Positions 1 to 11,276 of a DNA stretch of 29,048 bases are shown here, piece after piece. The stretch is from Sulfurivirga caldicuralii (GTDB lineage: Bacteria; Pseudomonadota; Gammaproteobacteria; Thiomicrospirales; Thiomicrospiraceae): assembly GCA_015661715.1 (NCBI GenBank), contig DQVN01000064.1:1-29048 (forward strand). Direction: 5' to 3'. The position numbers and the translations under genes were made by a program. Positions within the stretch are counted from its first letter, which is position 1; every line of letters begins with the position of its first letter. The notes beneath the pieces are model-generated. The model searched no databases and was not told where the DNA came from. It was given only the letters and a program-made list of their open reading frames with translations.

Positions 1-111
1 CAGGTTGTATCTTTCATCGCTAGCGGGATCGATTGGTTTCTTAATCTTTAAAAGATCTGACTGCATTCTTAGTGGTTTATGCAGTGCTTAAAGCAGGAAG
101 TGTTTAATAAA
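1..111. other. Non-coding flank downstream of the sox cluster
   Basis: I see no convincing gene in this short stretch downstream of soxA. A weak inverted repeat (CTGCAT at 61-66 with ATGCAG at 79-84) is the only structure I noticed. Any further sox genes would lie outside the window. Confidence 0.4.
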
Positions 112-137
112 CTAACCGCAGCTTATGCTGCGGTTAG
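112..137 (-). terminator. Hairpin terminator of the sox operon
   Basis: A perfect 11-bp inverted repeat (112-122 with 127-137) encloses the 4-nt loop 123-126. Read on the minus strand it lies 45 bases after the soxA stop and is followed by an A/T-rich stretch starting TTTATTAAAC. The stem is strong but the T tract is imperfect. It most likely ends the soxXYZA transcript. Confidence 0.65.
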
Positions 138-182
138 TGCTATGAGAGATAGCTTTTTACTTAAAGATTATGGATCGCTATA

Positions 183-1028
183 TTATTCACGATAATCCGG
201 TCCGTCGATCTCCAAACCATTGGATAGATAGGCTTCAAAGAACTCCAGGTTACGGAAGGCAACGGATTGAGGCCCACCCACCGTTTTGGGATCCCAGCGC
301 ATATTTTTCATACACCCATTATAACGGCGATGGAGTGTCCCCAGATCAGACCACTTAGCCCGGTAGACCGGGAAGTGGGTTGTGTGTCCCAATGCCGGTG
401 AGAGGGTGTTGGCACGAGCACGGCGTCCAGGATTATAGGCATGACACTTGGCGCAGGACAGATTCAGCTGGCCGCGTGGTTTGGTAAATAGATCACGCCC
501 TGCGTTATAAGCTTTTTTAGCCCCTTCAGAGTTGATAGAGACATTGATTTTCTGTCCGCGTGCATTATAGGCAAGGTAGGCACTCAACTTAGCAATATCA
601 CCTTTTGCCCATTTGAAAGGTTTTAGACCGGCATTTTTCCGGCATTCATTGATTGCTAACTCCAGGGTGATTACCTCACCTCGGTCGTCATCAAAATAAG
701 GGTACTTGGGACGAATTTTGGATACATCCGATCCAAAACATTTTTCATAAATCGCCTTATCTTTTTCCCATAGCGCTTCACCGGCATCAATGTGATCAAG
801 ATAAGGCGGGAATTCGTTAACGGCTTCGTATTGCGACCGTTTGTCGGCACTGTAGATATAAGCGCCGAGACGATAGTCTTCAAAGGGTACTTTAGGCGCT
901 TTGGCCATGAGAAATTCGACTAACTGCTTGCGATCCGTTTCAGGATCTACATTGCTGCCAGCGTAGGCGTTAGTTGCAACGACAACAGCCCCTGCAGACA
1001 GTGCAGTCATCCATAGCATTTTTTTCAT
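183..1028 (-). CDS. soxA: SoxA, sulfur-oxidation c-type cytochrome
   Basis: SoxA pairs with SoxX as the periplasmic SoxXA cytochrome, which oxidatively couples thiosulfate to the carrier cysteine of SoxY. The 281-residue protein starts with a Sec signal peptide (lysines, a hydrophobic run, cleavage near residues 21-23). A single heme-binding CxxCH (CAKCH) lies at residues 192-196. It is followed by the conserved GCMKNMR segment, whose cysteine is the expected axial, persulfide-forming heme ligand of SoxA. The N-terminal half has two further cysteines (in EKCFG and NECRK) but no second CxxCH, so this is a mono-heme SoxA, unlike the di-heme Paracoccus type. It is the last gene of a soxX-soxY-soxZ-soxA run. 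An intercistronic hairpin separates it from soxZ. Confidence 0.93.
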   Translation of the reverse strand: MKKMLWMTALSAGAVVVATNAYAGSNVDPETDRKQLVEFLMAKAPKVPFEDYRLGAYIYSADKRSQYEAVNEFPPYLDHIDAGEALWEKDKAIYEKCFGSDVSKIRPKYPYFDDDRGEVITLELAINECRKNAGLKPFKWAKGDIAKLSAYLAYNARGQKINVSINSEGAKKAYNAGRDLFTKPRGQLNLSCAKCHAYNPGRRARANTLSPALGHTTHFPVYRAKWSDLGTLHRRYNGCMKNMRWDPKTVGGPQSVAFRNLEFFEAYLSNGLEIDGPDYRE

Positions 1029-1079
1029 TTGAGGTGTCCTCCGTCCGAGAGCTTTGAACGCATGTATTTTGTGTAGGGC

Positions 1080-1099
1080 GCACGGGCTTAAGCCCGTGC
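1080..1099 (-). promoter_or_regulatory. Intercistronic hairpin between soxZ and soxA
   Basis: GCACGGGC (1080-1087), TTAA, and GCCCGTGC (1092-1099) form a fully palindromic 8-bp stem in the soxZ-soxA gap. No T tract follows on the minus strand. It therefore looks more like an mRNA-stability or partial-attenuation element than a full terminator. Confidence 0.5.
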
Positions 1100-1112
1100 T
1101 TAACGGTGAAAC

Positions 1113-1424
1113 TTACTTCAGTTTGAATTTGGCAGAACCTTTTTCACCTGTGTTATCAACCACATTGATAACAACTTCATCACCCTTGTTGGCTTTGACT
1201 TTGACGGCCATGTAAGGGTTAGTGGATACTGCGCCAGACCATTGGGCATCAACAGCCTTTGTGCCGTTTACGGCAACTTCCACATTCTGGATGAACTTGG
1301 GCGGATAAGGCTTGCCCGTTTTCTTGTTGATACGGCGGCCTGACTCCATTGGGTGCTTCATTAATGCTTTGATTTCAGCGATGCCGCCTCTTACCTTGCC
1401 GCGAACACGAATTTTGATGCTCAT
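1113..1424 (-). CDS. soxZ: SoxZ, sulfur carrier complex subunit
   Basis: SoxZ is the partner of SoxY in the SoxYZ carrier, which holds sulfur intermediates on the SoxY cysteine in the periplasm. The 103-residue protein has the family's usual size and its immunoglobulin-like sequence. It opens with SIKIRVRGKVRGG and contains the conserved MKHPMESGRR segment; the C-terminal strand contains GEKGSAKFKLK. It has no signal peptide of its own, as is normal: SoxZ is exported bound to the Tat-targeted SoxY. It lies directly downstream of soxY on the minus strand. Confidence 0.93.
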   Translation of the reverse strand: MSIKIRVRGKVRGGIAEIKALMKHPMESGRRINKKTGKPYPPKFIQNVEVAVNGTKAVDAQWSGAVSTNPYMAVKVKANKGDEVVINVVDNTGEKGSAKFKLK

Positions 1425-1470
1425 AATACATTCCTTTTTATTCAGTTTGTGTCAGTGTCTGGATGGGGGA

Positions 1471-1938
1471 TTAACCACCACAACCACCGATCGTTACTTT
1501 AACTTGCTGCTCGGCTTTATACAGCTTGCCACCTGCTTTCGCAATGGCGATAACGTTCATGGTTTCACCCATCTTGATACGGGTAGAAACATAGCCTAAG
1601 GCAGGGCCTGAGAAGTTATAGACACAAACCAACGGTGTAGGGTTCTTGTCAGCCAAAATGGCGATCGCTTCAACACCGCTCATTTTGGAAGCATCAACAG
1701 TAACGGGCGTGACGGCACCGTTTTCCGCGATCTCAGGGGCTTTCAGCACCAGATCTCCGGACTCGGCTGTCGTAGCCGTTCCGAAAACAGCCTTAATGGC
1801 ATCATCGACTTTCTTGGCGTCAAAAGCAGCTTTGTTCCAGTCAGCCAGTACTGTTGCAGGCGTCAGTAAGCCAGCATTGACGGCAACCACAGCGGCACCT
1901 GTTGCCAGGGTCCCTTTCAGAAAAGATCTACGCTTCAT
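1471..1938 (-). CDS. soxY: SoxY, thiosulfate-oxidation carrier protein
   Basis: SoxY covalently carries the sulfur substrate through the Sox cycle on a C-terminal cysteine. The 155-residue protein begins MKRRSFLKGTLATGAAVV, a typical Tat signal with the twin-arginine RRSFLK motif. It ends in the glycine-rich swinging arm KVTIGGCGG, whose cysteine is the carrier residue. Length and both termini fit the family. It lies between soxX and soxZ, and SoxZ probably travels with it through the Tat system. Confidence 0.95.
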   Translation of the reverse strand: MKRRSFLKGTLATGAAVVAVNAGLLTPATVLADWNKAAFDAKKVDDAIKAVFGTATTAESGDLVLKAPEIAENGAVTPVTVDASKMSGVEAIAILADKNPTPLVCVYNFSGPALGYVSTRIKMGETMNVIAIAKAGGKLYKAEQQVKVTIGGCGG

Positions 1939-1980
1939 AAGTTAGCTCCTAAGGTTTTAAATGAATGAGAGCACTCTGTC

Positions 1981-2352
1981 TTAAAGAGTGTAAATGTATT
2001 CGACAATCTTGTCGATCTGCTCTTCGGACAGAATAGCATGTCGTCCAAATGGAGGCATCATGGTGTATTTAACTTCCAGCTCTGGCGTCCCCCAGATCTT
2101 GTCCCGTAGTTTTTGCTTATCCGGGTAGCGCAATTTCATGGCGATCAGCGCAGGACCAATATTGCCGGGCAGTGTTCCACCTTTGATCATGTGACAGGCT
2201 AGGCAATTGCCCTGACTGCGGCTGAATGCCAACTTTTTTCCTTCAGCCACCACTTTGGCATTGACTTCACCTGCACTGGAAGAAGCCGGAGCGGCCATCA
2301 TCGTGGTGGCCACGGCGGTTGCGGCCAGAGCGTGGATCAGTTTGTTTTTCAT
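1981..2352 (-). CDS. soxX: SoxX, mono-heme cytochrome c
   Basis: SoxX is the small electron-accepting subunit of the SoxXA cytochrome. The 123-residue protein has a Sec signal peptide (positive start, hydrophobic core, cleavage near ASSSAG). A single heme motif CLACH sits in the sequence SQGNCLACHMIKGG, and the PGNIGPAL loop follows. The methionine-rich stretch TMMPPFGRH probably supplies the distal methionine ligand. A strong purine-rich ribosome-binding site (AGGAGGAG) precedes the ATG. It is the first gene of the soxXYZA operon, and I see no obvious regulator in the window. Confidence 0.92.
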   Translation of the reverse strand: MKNKLIHALAATAVATTMMAAPASSSAGEVNAKVVAEGKKLAFSRSQGNCLACHMIKGGTLPGNIGPALIAMKLRYPDKQKLRDKIWGTPELEVKYTMMPPFGRHAILSEEQIDKIVEYIYTL

Positions 2353-2517
2353 TCTCTCCTCCTAAAGAGTCTTGCGACAGTGCCTTATGTTATCTGAACT
2401 AAGACGATAGCTTTGAGCAAGCTTTTGCTCTCGAAATATAAGGTTACTTAAACCCCCCGTAAACGCAAGCGTTTTTATGGGTGCGGTCATAGCAATATTT
2501 AATAATGAAATAAAGTT
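2353..2517 (-). promoter_or_regulatory. Upstream region of the sox operon
   Basis: This gap separates the protease gene from soxX, both read leftward. It holds two small inverted repeats: GAGCAA/TTGCTC at 2415-2430 and AAACGC/GCGTTT at 2461-2474. An AT-rich block around 2435-2445 (TATATT on the minus strand) could be a -10 element, but I could not pair it with a good -35. The sox promoter is probably here, unproven. Confidence 0.35.
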
Positions 2518-3840
2518 TTACTTGTGCTGTACGGATTTTGTCTGTCTTTTCTTGGACTTAAGGGCGCGATAGATGAGCCGCTCACTGGGGGTTAGTCGAG
2601 CCGGGTTGATCTCTTGTACCAAGGCGCGCTGTTGTTTGACATAGCCTTTAGCTTGTGCAACAAGGGCTGCATAGAGTTTGCTGGCATCATCTCGATGAAT
2701 GCGCTGCTGTAGCTCGGCTAAGCGTTCGAGCATCAGGGTGCGTAAAGGAACAGGATATGCTTGCCAGTTGCTTAGATGGTCGATGGCCTGCTGAGGGGTG
2801 GCAGCCAATCGGGCGGCGGCCAGGCGTAAAGCGCTGTTGCGGGGCCAATGCTGGATCAGGTCGTTGAGCGAAGAGGCTGGATCGGGTTGGGTTAATGCAT
2901 AGTGGAGGGCGTTGAGCCAGTTGTTTGTCAGACACGTGTTTGGGCAGTTCGAGGTATTTAAGCATTGCAGACAGGGATCAGTTTTATCTGGTGGCAACGG
3001 GGCGCCTAAAAGGGCTTGAATATAAGGCAGGTAGTCGTCTGTGTGGGAAGTATGAGGGGTATGAATAAGCCTTTCTGCGCGGTTGAGTGCATCGGCCAGG
3101 CGACGTTTACTGACAGGATGCGTGCGAAGAATTTCTGGAATAGGCAGGCTACTGCTGCGGTTTTGTTGGGCGAGTTTGTCGAAAAAGCGGGCCATGGCCA
3201 AGGGGTCATAGCCTGCATCCGCTAAAATTTGGATGCCGAGGGCATCTGCTTCGGTTTCGTGGTGTCTGCTGAAGGCTAACTGTTGCTGAGCACTAAGCGC
3301 CTGTCCGGTATAGAGTGCGGCAACACTTGCCTGGGCGTTGTATTGTCCGACCAATAAGGCGGCTAAAATGCTGGCCAGTGCGGTGAGGTTGCTGTATCGG
3401 GTGTCTTCAATGGTGCGTAGCAGGTGGTGCTGTTGCACATGGGCCAGTTCATGGGCCAAAACGGCGGCTACTTCGTCGGTGGTGTCTGCAGCCAGGATCA
3501 AGCCTGTATGGACGCCGATCACGCCGCCAGGGCCGGCAAAGGCGTTGATTTCTGGGCTGTTGATGAGGAGAAATACTGGTCGTTGTGGCAGGTCGGCGTA
3601 CTGCGCCAGACGGTGCCCCAGGTCGCTGAGCCATTGATTGAGGGTTGGGTCGGTATTGATGCGGTGGCTCTGGTAGAGGGTGCGGAGAAAGGCTGTGCGT
3701 AGGGTTTGTTGCTGTTGAAACGACAGCTTTTGTTGCGGGCGGCTACCCAGGTCGGGTAGCGCAGCATGGAATGTGGGGCTTGCGCAGAGCAGTAGAAGCC
3801 CGATAAGAAAGTTAAAAAGTGAACGTTTCTTTTGGTTCAC
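2518..3840 (-). CDS. BepA-like M48 family periplasmic metalloprotease
   Basis: This is a zinc metalloprotease of the M48 family resembling BepA (YfgC), which degrades or chaperones stalled outer-membrane proteins in the periplasm. The HELAH zinc motif is at about residues 130-134, and the third-ligand segment HHETEADALG follows. The C-terminal part is rich in helical leucine/alanine repeats, where BepA has its TPR domain. I chose the GTG at 3838-3840 because it puts a Sec signal (KKRSLFNFLIGLLLLCA) at the very N-terminus and limits the overlap with the upstream gene to 29 bases. The ATG at 3888 would add 16 residues. The two genes are probably co-transcribed. Confidence 0.8.
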   Translation of the reverse strand: MNQKKRSLFNFLIGLLLLCASPTFHAALPDLGSRPQQKLSFQQQQTLRTAFLRTLYQSHRINTDPTLNQWLSDLGHRLAQYADLPQRPVFLLINSPEINAFAGPGGVIGVHTGLILAADTTDEVAAVLAHELAHVQQHHLLRTIEDTRYSNLTALASILAALLVGQYNAQASVAALYTGQALSAQQQLAFSRHHETEADALGIQILADAGYDPLAMARFFDKLAQQNRSSSLPIPEILRTHPVSKRRLADALNRAERLIHTPHTSHTDDYLPYIQALLGAPLPPDKTDPCLQCLNTSNCPNTCLTNNWLNALHYALTQPDPASSLNDLIQHWPRNSALRLAAARLAATPQQAIDHLSNWQAYPVPLRTLMLERLAELQQRIHRDDASKLYAALVAQAKGYVKQQRALVQEINPARLTPSERLIYRALKSKKRQTKSVQHK

Positions 3841-4459
3841 AGTGAATGAGGGCTGGGATTTCTGTTTCAAACAGCCCTTCATATTCATAGTTATTGTCCT
3901 CTACACGGGTGATCAGCCAGGTTTCCATGAGAGGGGAAGCACCGGTGGTGGCGATCAGGCGCCCGCCAAGATTGAGCTTGTTCAAGTGCGCTTGCGGGAC
4001 TTCCGCTGTGGCCCCGGTGAGGATGATCACATCATAGGTCTTGCCATCATACCAGTCGCAGGCGCCATCGCCCACTTCAAAGTGAATGTTGTCATATTGG
4101 CTCAGCTTTTTTTGTGCCTGGGCGGATAAGTCGGCAAAGTATTCTACGGTGGTGACTGACTTGGCCAGTTCGGCCAGTAGCGCGGTCATAAAACCGGATC
4201 CAGTGCCGATCTCCAATACCGATTCACTTTCGTCAATATCCACCGCTTGCAGCATGCGCGCTTCCACCTTGGGTGGCAGCATAAACTGTCCATGGTCCAG
4301 TGGTACTTCCAGATCCATATAAGCGATGGCCTGTTCACGCTCTGGTACAAAATGGTGGCGGGGAATATCCATGAACAGTTGCAGCACCTTGGGATCCAGC
4401 ACGTCCCAGGGGCGGATTTGCTGCTCAACCATATTAAAGCGGGCTTGATCGAAGTTCAT
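3812..4459 (-). CDS. Protein-L-isoaspartate O-methyltransferase family protein
   Basis: This is an S-adenosylmethionine-dependent methyltransferase of the protein-isoaspartate repair family (Pcm-like), 215 residues. The SAM-binding glycine motif VLEIGTGSGF is at residues 81-90. Upstream is the family's substrate-side segment with FVPE and a GQ-containing loop (HGQFMLPP). The ORF opens MNFDQARFNMVEQQIRPWDV, which I associate with the second, Pcm-like gammaproteobacterial subfamily often found near tolC. Its actual substrate is therefore uncertain. Its 3' end overlaps the protease gene, which suggests translational coupling. Confidence 0.82.
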   Translation of the reverse strand: MNFDQARFNMVEQQIRPWDVLDPKVLQLFMDIPRHHFVPEREQAIAYMDLEVPLDHGQFMLPPKVEARMLQAVDIDESESVLEIGTGSGFMTALLAELAKSVTTVEYFADLSAQAQKKLSQYDNIHFEVGDGACDWYDGKTYDVIILTGATAEVPQAHLNKLNLGGRLIATTGASPLMETWLITRVEDNNYEYEGLFETEIPALIHCEPKETFTF

Positions 4460-6757
<2,298 letters not shown>

Positions 6758-6777
6758 TTCTGTAGAGGCTGGTACTG

Positions 6778-6809
6778 CGCCCGGCGTTTACGCCGGGCGT
6801 TTGTCGTTT
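6778..6809 (+). terminator. Rho-independent terminator of thiC
   Basis: A 9-bp GC stem (CGCCCGGCG 6778-6786 with CGCCGGGCG 6791-6799) and a TTTA loop are followed by the T-rich run TTTGTCGTTT. It begins 20 bases after the thiC stop. Confidence 0.8.
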
Positions 6810-6851
6810 CGGATAAAATAGCCCAATTTTAGCGAATTTGGAGAGTTTGAC

Positions 6852-8783
6852 ATGCCCGTGATCACTTTGCCCGACGGCAGCAAGCGTGAATATGATCATC
6901 CCGTATCAGCCTTGGATGTGGCCAAAGATATTGGTCCCGGTTTGGCGAAGGCAACGGTATGCGCGCGGGTCAATGGTCAATTGAAGGATGCCACCGATCT
7001 GATCAGCGAGGATGCGGAACTGGAGATCGTGACCCTCAAGGATGAGGATGGGGTGCATGTGATGCGTCACTCCTGCGCTCATCTGCTGGGACATGCCATC
7101 AAACAGCTCTATCCTGAGGTGAAAATGGCCATTGGGCCGGTGGTGGAGCATGGTTTTTATTACGATGTGGATGCGCCCTTCAGCCTGACGCCGGAACATC
7201 TGGAGAAAATTGAGCAGCGCATGCAGGCGTTGGCCAAAACCGACTATCCCGTGATCAAGAAAATGACGCCGCGGGAGGAAGCCATCCGCATCTTTACCGA
7301 GCGGGGTGAGGATTACAAGCTGGAGCTGATTGCGGACATGCCCGAAGAGACGGCGTTCGGTCTCTATCATCATCAAGAGTATGTGGACATGTGTCGCGGG
7401 CCTCATGTGCCGCGTATGGGGTTGTGCAAGCACTTCAAGCTCACCGCTTTGGCCGGGGCCTATTGGCGTGGTGACAGCAACAACAAGATGCTGCAGCGTA
7501 TTTATGGTGTGGCCTTTGCTTCCAAAGAGGCGCTCAAAGCCCATCTGAAGATGCTGGAGGAGGCGGAAAAGCGCGATCATCGCAAGCTGGGTAAACAGTT
7601 GGATCTATTTCATGTAGAGGATATTGCCCCGGGTATGGCTTTCTGGCACCCAAAAGGCACGGTGCTGTTTAATATCGTTGAAGCATACATGCGTGAGCAG
7701 TTGCGTCAGAACGGTTATGAGGAGATCCGCACGCCGCTGATTATGGACCGCAGTCTGTGGGAAAAATCCGGCCATTGGGATAAGTTTAAGGACAATATGT
7801 TCACCACGGAGACGGAAAACCGCGACTATGCCGTCAAGCCCATGAACTGTCCGGGGCATATTCAAGTCTACAAGCGCAAGCTGCACTCCTATCGGGATCT
7901 GCCCATCCGTCTGGCCGAGTTTGGTCTGGTGCACCGCAATGAACCGTCTGGCACGCTGCACGGGTTGATGCGTGTGCGTAGTTTTACCCAGGACGATGCG
8001 CATATTTTCTGCACCGAAGAGCAGATTAAAGATGAAGTGCAAGCGTGCATTGAACTGGTTTACCGTACTTATGCGGATTTTGGTTTCGACAATATCGAGG
8101 TGAAGCTGTCCACTCGTCCGCAGCAGCGGGTCGGTTCTGATGAAATTTGGGACAAGGCTGAGGATGCGCTGGCCCGGTGTCTGCAAGATGCGAATCTGGA
8201 TTATGAGCTACAGCCGGGGGAGGGGGCCTTCTATGGGCCTAAGATTGAGTTCTCCCTGCGCGATTGTATCGGGCGGGTGTGGCAGTGTGGCACCATTCAG
8301 CTGGATTTCTCCATGCCCGTGCGTTTGGAGGCGACCTATATCGGTGCGGACAACGAGCGTCACTATCCGGTGATGATTCACCGGGCCATTCTGGGCTCCC
8401 TGGAGCGTTTTGTCGGGATTTTGATTGAACATTACGAAGGCCGTTTTCCTGCCTGGCTGGCACCGGTACAGGCGGTGGTAGCCACCATTGCGCCCAACCA
8501 TGGGGATTATGCGCGGCAGATCGCCGATCAGCTCATAAAACAAGGTTTTAGAGTGGAGACAGACTTGCGCAATGAGAAGATTGGCCTTAAAATTCGCGAA
8601 CATACTTTAATGCGCGTGCCCTACATTCTGGTCGTGGGCGATCAGGAAGTAGAGCAGGGCAGTGTCAATGTGCGTACCCGTGAAGGCAAAACCTTAGGCT
8701 CCATGCCCGTGGATGCCTTTGCCGCACAGCTGGCCGAAGCAGTGGCGCAGCTGGGGCGCGTACAGATGCAAGCGCAGCACTGA
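6852..8783 (+). CDS. thrS: Threonyl-tRNA synthetase
   Basis: This class II aminoacyl-tRNA synthetase charges tRNA-Thr. The 643 residues match the usual full length and carry all expected parts. An N-terminal TGS domain begins [10 protein letters not shown]. The editing domain has its HxxxH zinc motif within [10 protein letters not shown]. The catalytic core holds the zinc-cysteine segment MNCPGH, motif 2 around [17 protein letters not shown] and motif 3 near the end of the core. A C-terminal anticodon-binding domain follows. A GGAGAG ribosome-binding site precedes the ATG. It heads the thrS-infC-rpmI-rplT cluster. In E. coli ThrRS represses its own mRNA; I did not find a clear operator here. 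Confidence 0.97.
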   Translation: MPVITLPDGSKREYDHPVSALDVAKDIGPGLAKATVCARVNGQLKDATDLISEDAELEIVTLKDEDGVHVMRHSCAHLLGHAIKQLYPEVKMAIGPVVEHGFYYDVDAPFSLTPEHLEKIEQRMQALAKTDYPVIKKMTPREEAIRIFTERGEDYKLELIADMPEETAFGLYHHQEYVDMCRGPHVPRMGLCKHFKLTALAGAYWRGDSNNKMLQRIYGVAFASKEALKAHLKMLEEAEKRDHRKLGKQLDLFHVEDIAPGMAFWHPKGTVLFNIVEAYMREQLRQNGYEEIRTPLIMDRSLWEKSGHWDKFKDNMFTTETENRDYAVKPMNCPGHIQVYKRKLHSYRDLPIRLAEFGLVHRNEPSGTLHGLMRVRSFTQDDAHIFCTEEQIKDEVQACIELVYRTYADFGFDNIEVKLSTRPQQRVGSDEIWDKAEDALARCLQDANLDYELQPGEGAFYGPKIEFSLRDCIGRVWQCGTIQLDFSMPVRLEATYIGADNERHYPVMIHRAILGSLERFVGILIEHYEGRFPAWLAPVQAVVATIAPNHGDYARQIADQLIKQGFRVETDLRNEKIGLKIREHTLMRVPYILVVGDQEVEQGSVNVRTREGKTLGSMPVDAFAAQLAEAVAQLGRVQMQAQH

Positions 8784-8793
8784 ACCGATTGCA

Positions 8794-8822
8794 GCCCGCC
8801 CCATGGCGGGCTTGTGATTTTA
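8794..8822 (+). terminator. Hairpin between thrS and infC
   Basis: GCCCGCC (8794-8800), loop CCAT and GGCGGGC (8805-8811) form a 7-bp stem followed by TTGTGATTTT. The weak T tract, close to the infC ribosome-binding site, suggests partial termination or attenuation, so infC may still be co-transcribed with thrS. Confidence 0.5.
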
Positions 8823-8849
8823 TCTGCTAACTGACTGGAGGAACAAACC

Positions 8850-9401
8850 ATCGCTGTCAGAAGAGGTCGTGGCCGTCAGCCACAAAAGGAAAATCTTCGC
8901 AAAGAGCGAATCAATGATGAAATTACTGCGTCTGAAGTCCGCCTGATCGATCAGGAGGGCGAACAAAAGGGCGTGGTTCCTTTGGCGCAAGCGCTGGAGA
9001 TGGCATCAGAAGCCGGATTGGATCTGGTGGAGATCGCGCCCCAGGCAGAGCCGCCGGTTTGCCGGATTATGGATTACGGCAAGTTCCTCTATCAGAAGCA
9101 GAAAAAGCAGCAGGAAGCCCGTAAAAAGGCTAAGCAGGTTCAGGTCAAAGAAGTGAAATTCCGCCCGGGAACTGAGGAAGGGGACTATCAGGTCAAACTT
9201 CGCAACCTGAAGCGTTTCCTGGAAAAGGGCGATCGGGTCAAGGTCACCATCTGGTTCCGAGGTCGAGAGCTGGCCCACAAGGAGCTGGGGCTGCGCATGT
9301 TGGAGCGTGTGCAGGCGGATGTGGCCGACCTGGGCACCGTCGAGCAGATGCCGAAAATGGAAGGACGGCAGATGCACATGATGGTGGTGCCAAAAAAATA
9401 A
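8850..9401 (+). CDS. infC: Translation initiation factor IF-3 (ATC start codon)
   Basis: IF-3 binds the 30S subunit, keeps subunits apart and discriminates against wrong start codons. The correct start is the rare ATC at 8850-8852. It follows GGAGG (8837-8841) at 8 bases and gives a 183-residue protein. Its N-terminal region [20 protein letters not shown] and the following [10 protein letters not shown] segment match the family, whereas the first in-frame ATG/GTG (GTG 8973) would remove 41 conserved residues. The C-terminal domain ends in [14 protein letters not shown] non-AUG start is the known basis of IF-3 autoregulation: excess IF-3 rejects its own initiation codon. E. coli uses ATT. Confidence 0.93.
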   Translation: MAVRRGRGRQPQKENLRKERINDEITASEVRLIDQEGEQKGVVPLAQALEMASEAGLDLVEIAPQAEPPVCRIMDYGKFLYQKQKKQQEARKKAKQVQVKEVKFRPGTEEGDYQVKLRNLKRFLEKGDRVKVTIWFRGRELAHKELGLRMLERVQADVADLGTVEQMPKMEGRQMHMMVVPKK

Positions 9402-9549
9402 GGCGTTGTGCGCTCAAGCACAATTCCGGGGCCGTCAGGCTACTGGAGCAGCTTTCCTCAGTGCTGCAACAGAAAAAGGTGCTGCTTTCAGGCAGTGAAA
9501 GTATCCAAACCACGCATGATGAAGATGCGTTAATGCGGAGTGTCGAAAG
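9402..9549 (+). promoter_or_regulatory. Structured leader of rpmI-rplT
   Basis: This 148-base gap precedes the L35-L20 genes and is rich in inverted repeats. TTGTGC/GCACAA lies at 9406-9423, interlocking CAGC/GCTG elements span about 9440-9500, and ACGCAT/ATGCGT at 9512-9530 ends just before the rpmI ribosome-binding site (GGAG 9537-9540). In E. coli this leader folds into an L20-binding pseudoknot that represses rpmI and rplT. The same role is likely here but is inferred from position and structure only. Confidence 0.5.
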
Positions 9550-9747
9550 ATGCCGAAAATCAAAACCAATCGAGGCGCGGCAAAGCGTTTCAAAAAGACA
9601 GCAAGCGGGCGTTTCAAGCGTAAGCAATCCCACCTGCGTCACATTTTGACCAAAAAATCATCCAAGCGTAAGCGTCAGTTGCGCAAGATGGCCCTGGTGC
9701 ATAAGCATGATGAGGGTCTGGTCAAGCAAATGTTGCCACATGTATAA
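9550..9747 (+). CDS. rpmI: 50S ribosomal protein bL35
   Basis: bL35 is a small, very basic protein of the large ribosomal subunit. The 65 residues match the family in length. The sequence starts [17 protein letters not shown] and contains the conserved [23 protein letters not shown] core. It sits 12 bases upstream of rplT, with which it is co-translated. Confidence 0.97.
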   Translation: MPKIKTNRGAAKRFKKTASGRFKRKQSHLRHILTKKSSKRKRQLRKMALVHKHDEGLVKQMLPHV

Positions 9748-9759
9748 GGAGGGATTGGC

Positions 9760-10119
9760 ATGGCTCGTGTAAAAAGAGGCGTTATCGCCCGTCGTCGTCA
9801 CAAGAAGATTCTTAAGCAAGCCAAAGGGTATTATGGTGCGCGCCGCAAGGTGTTTCGCGTTGCCCGACAGGCGGTGTTCAAGGCGGGTCAGTATGCTTAC
9901 CGTGACCGCCGTCAGCGCAAGCGTCAATTCCGCCGTCTGTGGATTGCGCGTATCAACGCTGCCGCCCGCAATAATGGCTTGAACTACAGCCGCTTTATCA
10001 ATGGCCTGGCAAAGGCTGGTATTGCGTTGGATCGTAAGGTTCTGGCCGATATGGCAGTTAACGACAAGGCAGCATTTGCAGCCATGGTTGAGAAAGCGAA
10101 GGCCGCCCTGGCTGCGTGA
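9760..10119 (+). CDS. rplT: 50S ribosomal protein bL20
   Basis: bL20 is a 23S rRNA-binding protein needed early in 50S assembly, and in E. coli it is the autogenous repressor of rpmI-rplT. The 119 residues have the typical highly basic N-terminal extension ([19 protein letters not shown]). A globular C-terminal domain follows, including [14 protein letters not shown]. The start is preceded by AAGGAGG. A terminator follows 19 bases after the stop. Confidence 0.97.
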   Translation: MARVKRGVIARRRHKKILKQAKGYYGARRKVFRVARQAVFKAGQYAYRDRRQRKRQFRRLWIARINAAARNNGLNYSRFINGLAKAGIALDRKVLADMAVNDKAAFAAMVEKAKAALAA

Positions 10120-10138
10120 AGCGGAATCGTCGAAAGAT

Positions 10139-10169
10139 AAAAAAACGGGCTGCGTGCCCGTTTTTTTGT
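10139..10169 (+). terminator. Rho-independent terminator after rplT
   Basis: A stem of A-rich sequence plus CGGGC (10146-10150), loop TGCGT and GCCCG (10156-10160) is followed by seven T residues. This canonical terminator separates rplT from pheS. Confidence 0.9.
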
Positions 10170-10215
10170 TTCTAAAAAAGCTTTGAAATCATCGGCTTAA
10201 ACTCTTTTCTTGCGG

Positions 10216-10221
10216 TATAAT
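10216..10221 (+). promoter_or_regulatory. -10 element of the pheST promoter
   Basis: A perfect TATAAT lies 43 bases before the pheS ATG. No good -35 occurs at 16-18 bases; CTTAAA ends only 14-15 bases upstream. The leader is too short for the phenylalanine-rich leader-peptide attenuator of E. coli pheST. Confidence 0.5.
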
Positions 10222-10257
10222 CCACCCCCTGTATCTCAAGCTCACACCAAGGACTGA

Positions 10258-11262
<1,005 letters not shown>

Positions 11263-11276
11263 TACGGAATTGACCC

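Noticed and set aside
2461..2476. Rho-independent terminator for the protease gene
   Set aside because: On the minus strand the AAACGC/GCGTTT stem is short and is followed by ACGGGG, not a T tract.
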